Of a stretch of 64,000 nt of DNA, positions 58,042 to 64,000 are shown piece by piece. The DNA is taken from positions 490,526-554,525 of the forward strand of contig NZ_JAAAMU010000004.1 of the NCBI RefSeq assembly GCF_009909195.1, written 5' to 3'. Every line of letters starts with the position of its first letter. Position 1 is the first letter of the stretch. The notes beneath the pieces are model-generated. The model was not told where the DNA came from, ran no database searches, and was given only the letters and a program-made list of their open reading frames with translations. Position numbers and translations under genes: made by a program. The DNA comes from Paenibacillus sacheonensis (GTDB lineage: Bacteria; Bacillota; Bacilli; Paenibacillales; Paenibacillaceae).

Positions 58042-60225
58042 TCAATGAGTTGCTTTGCTCGTCTTCGCTTTCTTCTGGATCAGGATCGTCAGGCTGACAA
58101 GGGTCACGAAGATCGTCGCTCCCATATCCGACAAAATAGCGACCCATAATGTCAACCACCCGGGTATCGTAAGCAGTAGGGCAAGCAGCTTCAGCCCCAT
58201 CGCGACGCAGATGTTGAAGCGAATGACATGATTGACCCGCCGGGCTACCCGGATCGCATCGGGCAATTTGCCAAGATGATCCTGCATCAGGACCACATCC
58301 GCGGTTTCGATGGCGCTGTCCGTTCCTTTCCCCATGGCGATGCCGATCTGAGCGGAAGCGAGAGCAGGCGCATCGTTGATGCCGTCGCCGATCATGCCAA
58401 CCGTGCCTTGTTTCGCTAGCTCCTTCACTTTGGCGACCTTATCTTCCGGAAGAAGGTCCCCGAAATATGCCGTAACGCCAACCGCGGCAGCTACTTTCTC
58501 GGCCGTCTTCCGATGATCGCCCGTTAGCATGACGGTCTGACGGATTCCGTTTCGATGCAGGGCAGCGATAACGGATTTGCTCTCCTCGCGGATCTCGTCG
58601 GATAGTCCGAACATCCCCAGCACTTCTGTGCTGCTTGCCACAAGAACCAAGGTAAGACCCTTTTCTTTTAACGCTTCGATCACGGCCTTCACGTCGGCCG
58701 GGATGGATAGATGCTCCATGCTGGATTCGTTGCCGAGCCAGTATTTATTTCCTTGATAGCCGGCGACAATGCCCTGGCCGGATACGGCTTCGATATGGTC
58801 CGCTTCGTCGAAGCCGATATTGGAAGCCGCGACGTACTTCATGATCGCTTTCGCTAGAGGGTGGGAAGAGGTTTTCTCGATGGCGCCCGCAACGGCCAAG
58901 AACCTGGTTTCATCGTAGACGATCGTTTCCTCGACATACGGTTCGCCTTTCGTTAAGGTACCGGTTTTATCGAAAGCCAACGTATCCAATTTGCCTAACT
59001 GCTCGAGGAACACGCCGCCCTTCACCAATATTCCGTTACGCGCATTGCGGGTAATCCCGGCAACGATGGCGATCGGAGAAGATAAGATCAGCGCGCAGGG
59101 ACATCCGACGATAAGCACGGCTAATCCTTGATATAACCAATCGGACCAATCGCCTCCGAAGAGAAGAGGGGGGACGACGATAACCAAACCGGCTATGATC
59201 ATGATCAGCGGCGTGTAATATCGGGCGAACTTGTTAATGAATAGTTCCGTCGGCGTCTTGGTTTCCTGCGCTTCTTCCACGAGATGAAGAATCTTGGCCA
59301 AGGATGAATCCTGGTAAGCTTTATCGATCCGAATCCGCAAGAGGCCTTCATTATTGATGCTGCCTCCGAATACGGGCTCGCCTTCGGCTTTGTCGACGGG
59401 AAGCGATTCCCCTGTAATCGCGGCTTCGTTAACCGAACTGCGGCCGGAGACGACCGTGCCGTCGGATGGGATTTTCTCTCCCGGTTTCACGACGACGATA
59501 TTGCCCGCGGCAAGCGTCCCGATTGGAACGACCTTTTCAATGCCGTCCACGAGGATAGCGGCTTCTTTCGGAGCGACCTGGAGCAGCGTTTCCATGGAAC
59601 GGCGCGCTTTCTCCATGCCCAGACCTTCGAGCAGCTCGTTGATGCCGAATAGAATGGCAACCAAGGTGGCTTCTTTCCATTCGCCGATCGCGACGGCGCC
59701 GGCAAGCGCGATGGTCATCAACGTGTCGATGTTGAATTTCAGCTTCAAGAGATTCTTGAGGCCCTTGAAGAAGGTCGTATAGCCGCTCAAAGCGATCGCA
59801 ATCAGGTAAAGCAGAATAACGGCGGCGCCTGCCGCGTGGCCGTCCGTCAAAATGGCGGCGAAGTAAAACACAGCCGAAACGGCAAGGTAGCCAATGATTT
59901 TCTTGTTCCCTTGGCTATGATCATGATCGTGGCCGTGGCCGTGGCCGTGATCATGGCCGTGATGATGGTCATGGGCATGGTCATGTCCACTGCCGGCATG
60001 ATGTTCATGCCCGGTATGCGAATCGATGTTCGGAGTCTCGATATAGGCGCGTTCGGATTTGAGAATACGCTTCACTTGATCCAACGAGACGCGTTCATCG
60101 ATGGTTAACTTACCGCTGTTGAAGCTAAGCGCTGCTGATTCCCCGTGCTCTAATCGACGGATCTCTTGCTCAAGCTCTTGCGCGCAATTCCCGCAGGAGA
60201 GACCTTTAACGCGATATTCGATCAT
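58042..60225 (-). CDS. cadA: zinc/cadmium/lead efflux P-type ATPase
   Basis: P1B-2-type ATPase exporting Zn, Cd or Pb. 727 residues. N-terminal heavy-metal domain with GLSCGNC (Cys11, Cys14), then a His/Asp-rich stretch at about 68-105 (GHDHAHDHHHGHDHGHGHG), a metal buffer. Eight helices follow. Cys375-Pro-Cys377 is the transport site; phosphorylated Asp419 in DKTGTLTKGEP; SSHPLAKAIM is the HP motif; GDGINDAPALASAQIG the hinge. ATG has GGAGG upstream. Divergent from the CadC-type repressor, with two operator dyads between. All key residues present. Confidence 0.95.
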   Translation of the reverse strand: MIEYRVKGLSCGNCAQELEQEIRRLEHGESAALSFNSGKLTIDERVSLDQVKRILKSERAYIETPNIDSHTGHEHHAGSGHDHAHDHHHGHDHGHGHGHDHDHSQGNKKIIGYLAVSAVFYFAAILTDGHAAGAAVILLYLIAIALSGYTTFFKGLKNLLKLKFNIDTLMTIALAGAVAIGEWKEATLVAILFGINELLEGLGMEKARRSMETLLQVAPKEAAILVDGIEKVVPIGTLAAGNIVVVKPGEKIPSDGTVVSGRSSVNEAAITGESLPVDKAEGEPVFGGSINNEGLLRIRIDKAYQDSSLAKILHLVEEAQETKTPTELFINKFARYYTPLIMIIAGLVIVVPPLLFGGDWSDWLYQGLAVLIVGCPCALILSSPIAIVAGITRNARNGILVKGGVFLEQLGKLDTLAFDKTGTLTKGEPYVEETIVYDETRFLAVAGAIEKTSSHPLAKAIMKYVAASNIGFDEADHIEAVSGQGIVAGYQGNKYWLGNESSMEHLSIPADVKAVIEALKEKGLTLVLVASSTEVLGMFGLSDEIREESKSVIAALHRNGIRQTVMLTGDHRKTAEKVAAAVGVTAYFGDLLPEDKVAKVKELAKQGTVGMIGDGINDAPALASAQIGIAMGKGTDSAIETADVVLMQDHLGKLPDAIRVARRVNHVIRFNICVAMGLKLLALLLTIPGWLTLWVAILSDMGATIFVTLVSLTILIQKKAKTSKATH

Positions 60226-60245
60226 CCACGATCAACCTCCGCTAA

Positions 60246-60267
60246 CATATGAATACTTGCTCATATA
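60246..60267. promoter_or_regulatory. ArsR/CadC-type operator 1
   Basis: On the minus strand TATATGAGCAAGTATTCATATG. Fits the imperfect dyad of ArsR/SmtB/CadC repressors (ATGAGCA-N2-TRTTCAT). Lies just upstream of cadA. Confidence 0.75.
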
Positions 60268-60297
60268 ATAAAGTTATTGCATGTGAAAGTCAATCCA

Positions 60298-60319
60298 TTA
60301 ATGAGCAGCTGTTCATATG
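60298..60319. promoter_or_regulatory. ArsR/CadC-type operator 2
   Basis: ATGAGCAGCTGTTCATAT and flanks, the same dyad as site 1, 52 bases away, between cadA and the repressor gene. Confidence 0.75.
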
Positions 60320-60439
60320 TTATCTTATGATGGAAACGCATGTCGTTGCGAGGTAGAGCAGCCTAAATCGTAAGCTTTTCGAAAAGCGATTATCTTGCTA
60401 TACTTATTGAAAAATGATCCGTGCAAAAGGTGATGTAGG

Positions 60440-60811
60440 ATGGAAATGGAAAAACAAATCATGGACATGTGCGACAATACTTGCGACGGTACAGAGACGG
60501 ATTTGTCCACGGTGAAGCAACAGATGGTCGATGAGCATTCCGCCTACGAATTAGCCGAGCTATTCAAAGCATTGAGCGACCCCACGCGCGTTAAATTGAT
60601 CGGCGCCTTATTGGTCAACGAATTATGCGTGCATGACCTCTCCGTGCTGCTCGAAATGGGACAGTCCGCCATCTCGCATCAGTTAAGATACTTAAGAAAT
60701 TTAAGAATCGTGAAACGCAGGAAGTCGGGGAAGACGGTCTATTACTCGCTTGACGATTCGCATATCGAACAGATCTTTGTCCTGACCTTGCAGCATCTGA
60801 AGCACGAATAG
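60440..60811 (+). CDS. cadC: metal-sensing ArsR-family repressor (CadC/ZiaR-like)
   Basis: 123-residue winged helix repressor that releases DNA when Cd, Pb or Zn binds. N-terminal Cys pair DMCDNTC, ELCVHDL (the alpha-3 Cys site), recognition helix GQSAISHQLRYLRNLRIVKR, and a C-terminal helix DDSHIEQIFVLTLQHLKHE, which supplies the alpha-5 Asp/His/His/Glu zinc site. So both metal-site types of the family are present. ATG follows AAAGGTGATGTAGG. Divergent from the efflux ATPase with two operators between. A terminator follows. Confidence 0.94.
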   Translation: MEMEKQIMDMCDNTCDGTETDLSTVKQQMVDEHSAYELAELFKALSDPTRVKLIGALLVNELCVHDLSVLLEMGQSAISHQLRYLRNLRIVKRRKSGKTVYYSLDDSHIEQIFVLTLQHLKHE

Positions 60812-60837
60812 CGAAGCGGTCGATTAACGGCTGTGCG

Positions 60838-60864
60838 GAGACACCTCCTGGAGGTGTCTTTTTT
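60838..60864 (+). terminator. rho-independent terminator
   Basis: GAGACACCTC / GAGGTGTCTT around CTG, then TTTT. Ends the repressor gene. Confidence 0.9.
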
Positions 60865-60970
60865 GCTGCAGTTTTTCTCATGGAGTTAAGCAGCTGTCGG
60901 GACGCCATTGCAGCGAAGAGGATTATTCGGCGCAGACGGAGAAGTAGAGTGAATTCTACGATAAAGGATT

Positions 60971-62377
60971 GTGATAGCCGAAATGAATCAAATCGGAGCG
61001 ATTATCGAGCAGGGTCCGCAGCATTGGGCGATTATTCAGCAAACCGACGGTCTCGGGAGCCTCTCGTTGTCCGGGATCTGGGCGATCGGAGAGGAAGAGT
61101 CATGTAACGCCGCTCAGGTATACGCTCGTATCGTGAACGAAGAGGATGCCAGAGAGGTCGTAGCCTGGCAGCCGGCAGCGATGTTAGCCGAGCAGAGATG
61201 GGAACTCTCGTTAGGCGCGATCCCGCAGGGAGGGCTCTACCGGCTGGAAACCTGTTTGCAGCTTGATCATCATCCTGCCATGGAATGGGCCGTGCGCGGC
61301 GACATGATCCATCATCTCGGCATTGGCGATCTGTGGGTCATAGCCGGGCAAAGCAACGCGGCCGGTTATGGAAAAGGTCCGTTCCGGGACGCGCCTCAGC
61401 TAGGCATTCACCTGCTCCGCAACAACGGACGGTGGGACCTGGCCTCGCATCCGTTTAACGAATCGACGGCTTCGATCCATTTCGAGAATCGGGAACGGGC
61501 GAATCCCGGCCATTCTCCATTCCTGGCATTCGGCAAACTGGTGCAGCAGGAGGTTGGCATCCCGATCGGCTTGGTGCAGACGGCCTTGGGCGGTTCTCCG
61601 TTGAAAGCCTGGAATCCGGACGAGGACGGCGTTCTGCATCGCAATATGATGAAGAGCATCGCAGCCGTCGGGGGGAAGGTGCGCGGGATTCTCTGGTATC
61701 AGGGCTGCTCGGATTGCTCGCCCGCGGATTCGGCAAGCTACCTGGAGCGATTCGGGAATACCGTACGATACTGGCGCCGCGAGTTGAACGACGAGAGCCT
61801 GCCCGTCCTCACGGTGCAGCTTAACCGGTGTACGGATATGGCAGCGGAAGAAGCCGATCGATCGTGGGGACGCTTGCGGGAAGCGCAGCGCCAAGCAGCG
61901 CTTGCTTTGCCTCGCGTTTATGTCGTACCTGCGTTGGATTGTCCGTTATCCGATGCGATTCATAACAGTCCCGCAGGGAATATGATCATCGGGGAGAGAA
62001 TGGGCAAGACGGCATTAGCGCACGTCTACAAGCAGCCAAGCATACATTCGGAGGCTCCATCGCTCCGTTCTGCCGTTTCCATGATGAAGGATGGTCTGCC
62101 AAGCATACGCTTGCAATTCAGTAACGTCGCCGGCTATTTGTTGGCTATCGGGCCGATTGCTACAGTGTTCGCGGTCGAGGACGCAAACGGCGAGATTGGC
62201 ATCAGCAGCTGGCAAATCACCGGACGCAGCGAAATCACCTTGACCTTGTCCAGATTCGCGGAGGGAGAAACGGTCGTCCACGGGGCTTACCAGATGAATC
62301 CCGCGAGTCACCTGCCCCTCGATTCCGCGACGTACATGCCCATCCTTTCTTTCTATGGCCAGCGAGTGCTGCTGTGA
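60971..62377 (+). CDS. sialate O-acetylesterase domain protein (SGNH hydrolase)
   Basis: Removes acetyl groups from sugars, in this family from sialic acids or plant polysaccharides. 468 residues, no signal peptide. SGNH blocks: GDLWVIAGQSNAAGYGKG (nucleophile Ser), VQTALGGSPLKAW (Gly), GILWYQGCSD (Asn block replaced by WYQG, as in the SASA family) and DAIHNSPAGN near residue 335 for the catalytic Asp/His. Residues 1-105 form a beta-rich N-domain. Start is GTG 60971 or ATG 60983; AAAGGA is 2 and 14 bases away, so neither is ideal. Single gene with its own terminator. Confidence 0.85.
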   Translation: MIAEMNQIGAIIEQGPQHWAIIQQTDGLGSLSLSGIWAIGEEESCNAAQVYARIVNEEDAREVVAWQPAAMLAEQRWELSLGAIPQGGLYRLETCLQLDHHPAMEWAVRGDMIHHLGIGDLWVIAGQSNAAGYGKGPFRDAPQLGIHLLRNNGRWDLASHPFNESTASIHFENRERANPGHSPFLAFGKLVQQEVGIPIGLVQTALGGSPLKAWNPDEDGVLHRNMMKSIAAVGGKVRGILWYQGCSDCSPADSASYLERFGNTVRYWRRELNDESLPVLTVQLNRCTDMAAEEADRSWGRLREAQRQAALALPRVYVVPALDCPLSDAIHNSPAGNMIIGERMGKTALAHVYKQPSIHSEAPSLRSAVSMMKDGLPSIRLQFSNVAGYLLAIGPIATVFAVEDANGEIGISSWQITGRSEITLTLSRFAEGETVVHGAYQMNPASHLPLDSATYMPILSFYGQRVLL

Positions 62378-62396
62378 CGCAAACGATGGACGAACC

Positions 62397-62421
62397 GGGA
62401 CTGTGAAAACAGTCCTTTTTT
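62397..62421 (+). terminator. rho-independent terminator
   Basis: GGACTG / CAGTCC around TGAAAA, then TTTTTT. The bases from here to 62574 hold no gene that I can support. Confidence 0.85.
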
Positions 62422-62673
62422 CTATTGTCAGGGCATTTGAAGAAGCGTGGAAGGGGGAGTATCCGCAATGATGAGTTTGACCCAGTAGATAACGATTTGC
62501 TGCGCGAACGGATGGACGGGTGAGTTCAAGCCGTTTGTGCATAATACGGAGAGCGCGACAACAGAATTGATCCTGCCCGTGTCACAAAACGAATGCCTGT
62601 CTCGTTCTATATCCGAAGCGCTGATAACGCTGGAGCCATCACACAAATCTTACGGAAGAGAGAGGGATATACG

Positions 62674-63153
62674 ATGACACAACGAGTAAATTACATGCAG
62701 CAATCGCCGGAGTTCGTGAAGAAGCTTATGGGGCTGAGCGGTGCCGAGAACGACAGCGCGATCGAACAGAGCATCCGCGATCTGATTCACATCCGTGCAT
62801 CGCAGTTGAACGGCTGCGGGTTCTGCCTGGATATGCATATGAAGGAAGCGAAGATCCACGGCGAGCGCGAGCTTCGTCTCTATCACCTCTCGATCTGGCG
62901 GGAATCGTCGCTGTTCACCCCGCGTGAACGCGCGGCGCTGGCGTGGACCGAGATTCTGACCAAGCTGCCCGAGCACGGCGTGCCGGACGACGTGTACAAC
63001 CGCGTTCGCGAGCAATTGTCGGAGAAAGAGCTATCCGACCTGACCTTCTCGATCATGGCGATCAACGCCTGGAACCGTATCAGCATCGGCTTCAAGAGCG
63101 AACCGGGTTCGGCCGACGCGGCATTCGGTTTGACCAAGGCAGGTTTGAGCTAA
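62674..63153 (+). CDS. AhpD-like carboxymuconolactone decarboxylase family protein, copy 1
   Basis: 159-residue all-alpha redox protein: RASQLNGCGFCLDMHMKEA holds Cys48, Cys51 and His55, the AhpD-type dithiol and proton relay; FSIMAINAWNRISIGFK is the trimer helix. Similar in plan to the 55960 protein but longer at the C-terminus. ATG 62674 has AGAGAGGG upstream; the longer frame from 62593 has none. Differs from copy 2 in two residues (Val5 and Gly20). Likely peroxidase/thiol function; regulator unknown, although three such genes in 8 kb suggest hydroperoxide stress. Confidence 0.9.
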   Translation: MTQRVNYMQQSPEFVKKLMGLSGAENDSAIEQSIRDLIHIRASQLNGCGFCLDMHMKEAKIHGERELRLYHLSIWRESSLFTPRERAALAWTEILTKLPEHGVPDDVYNRVREQLSEKELSDLTFSIMAINAWNRISIGFKSEPGSADAAFGLTKAGLS

Positions 63154-63279
63154 CCAGTAGAACCCAATAGAATGAACAGCGCCCGTGTCACGGAAACGCA
63201 GGCTGCGTCGTTCTATATTCGAAATGCCGAACGTACAGGAAACCCCATGAACGAAACCATAAAACGGAGGTAATCGATA

Positions 63280-63759
63280 ATGACACAACGCATTAATTAC
63301 ATGCAGCAATCGCCGGAGTTCGTGAAGAAGCTTATGGAGCTGAGCGGTGCCGAGAACGACAGCGCGATCGAACAGAGCATCCGCGATCTGATTCACATCC
63401 GTGCCTCGCAGTTGAACGGCTGCGGGTTCTGCCTGGATATGCATATGAAGGAAGCGAAGATCCACGGCGAGCGCGAGCTTCGTCTCTATCACCTCTCGAT
63501 CTGGCGGGAATCGTCGCTGTTCACCCCGCGTGAACGCGCGGCGCTGGCATGGACCGAAATTCTGACCAAGCTGCCCGAGCACGGCGTGCCGGACGACGTG
63601 TACAACCGCGTTCGCGAGCAATTGTCGGAGAAAGAGCTATCCGACCTGACTTTCTCGATCATGGCGATCAACGCCTGGAACCGTATCAGCATCGGCTTCA
63701 AGAGCGAACCGGGCTCGGCCGACGCGGCATTCGGTTTGACCAAGGCAGGTTTGAGCTAA
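63280..63759 (+). CDS. AhpD-like carboxymuconolactone decarboxylase family protein, copy 2
   Basis: 159 residues, identical to copy 1 except Ile5 for Val and Glu20 for Gly. Same Cys48/Cys51/His55 site. Its ribosome site (ACGGAGG, 9 bases upstream) is stronger than that of copy 1. The near identity in third codon positions points to a recent duplication or ongoing gene conversion. Followed by a strong terminator at 63904. Confidence 0.9.
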   Translation: MTQRINYMQQSPEFVKKLMELSGAENDSAIEQSIRDLIHIRASQLNGCGFCLDMHMKEAKIHGERELRLYHLSIWRESSLFTPRERAALAWTEILTKLPEHGVPDDVYNRVREQLSEKELSDLTFSIMAINAWNRISIGFKSEPGSADAAFGLTKAGLS

Positions 63760-63903
63760 CAGACTGCACGGCGGTGAGAAGCCGCGCATGTTCTGACTAG
63801 CATGCATCAGAGAAGAGACAAATAAAGGGAATAGAAAAGGAGCTGCGGCGGCGAGGCCGCTGAAGAACTTAAGTTTTTTATGGAATATGGATCAATGACA
63901 AAT

Positions 63904-63949
63904 AAAAGGCGGCTTTCAATCCGTTAGTTGGATTGAAAGCCGCCCTTTT
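63904..63949. terminator. bidirectional rho-independent terminator
   Basis: A perfect 15-bp stem GGCGGCTTTCAATCC / GGATTGAAAGCCGCC with a 7-base loop, flanked by AAAA and CTTTT. From 63760 to here I see no gene; a GCGGCGGCGAGGCCGC dyad and AACTTAAGTTTTTT lie in that gap. Confidence 0.9.
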
Positions 63950-64000
63950 CATGTTCCATCCTTCACATTCTTAGTCCGTTAGTTTCAAGATCCGTTTCAA

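Larger units (their letters stand above)
62575..63759 (+). repeat. recent tandem duplication of an AhpD-like gene with its leader
   Basis: Units 62575-63153 and 63181-63759 are offset by exactly 606 bases. The coding parts are nearly identical; the leaders (about 100 bases) are diverged but alignable (both start GCCCGTGTCAC and contain CGTTCTATAT). The ribosome regions differ. Confidence 0.95.

Noticed and set aside
1..64000. tRNA, rRNA, prophage, integrative element or insertion sequence
   Set aside because: No cloverleaf, rRNA segment, integrase, transposase, or flanking att-like repeats were recognised in a reading of both strands.

Overview
The window looks like chromosomal DNA of an endospore-forming member of the Paenibacillaceae (Paenibacillus or Cohnella type). 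The reasons are three GerA-type germinant-receptor loci, several secreted proteins with copper-amine-oxidase N-terminal domains, strong AGGAGG ribosome sites with frequent GTG/TTG starts, sigma-A promoters of TTGACA/TATAAT form, and fairly GC-rich coding DNA. I see no rRNA, tRNA, CRISPR array, integrase, transposase or phage gene. The species is inference.

Layout. 1-3.4 kb: 3' end of pgi, gnd, a LURP-one protein and an unrecognised beta-rich protein. 3.7-16.6 kb: secreted or surface functions (copper-amine-oxidase-domain/PKD protein, second copper-amine-oxidase-domain protein, large glycoside hydrolase, L,D-transpeptidase) mixed with a fatty-acid desaturase, a racemase-like protein, a VOC protein and a divergent AraC/PhyH pair. 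16.7-20.2 kb: germinant receptor locus 1 (A-B-C). 20.3-31.8 kb: small regulator-plus-enzyme modules (XRE/MFS exporter, two Gfo/Idh/MocA oxidoreductases, SDR/LysR, a TetR-controlled SDR/quinone-reductase group, NIPSNAP, LLM flavin oxidoreductase). 32.1-36.2 kb: germinant receptor locus 2 (A-C-small protein, with B convergent). 36.3-41.2 kb: ABM monooxygenase, TetR, SDR, MFS and aldehyde dehydrogenase, with TTGGAAT-N4-ATTCCAA operators. 41.2-44.6 kb: a repeat-rich island in which two copies of a ~200-bp fold-back element, each preceded by C/A-rich tandem repeats, flank an unrecognised beta-rich protein and a glycosyltransferase. 44.8-50.7 kb: ArsR/UvrA-like ABC/DoxX, then a Zur-boxed zinc uptake operon. 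50.8-54.9 kb: germinant receptor locus 3 (B-A-C-small protein). 55-64 kb: a histidine-kinase remnant, Rrf2/AhpD-like pair, HAD nucleotidase, a small DNA-binding protein, a CadA/CadC-like metal efflux pair, a sialate O-acetylesterase, and a recent tandem duplication of an AhpD-like gene.

How the genes work together. The three ger loci would sense small nutrients and trigger spore germination. The zinc import operon and the P-type efflux ATPase, each with its own metalloregulator site, set divalent-metal balance. The TetR, Rrf2, LysR and ArsR modules with flavin, NAD(P)H or thiol enzymes look like separate responses to electrophiles, quinones or peroxides. The least ordinary parts are the repeat island with its paired fold-back elements, the two unnamed paralogous beta-rich proteins, two promoters with identical operator geometry that place an ATG at the predicted transcript start, and a zinc ABC ATPase whose P-loop lacks the glycine before the lysine.
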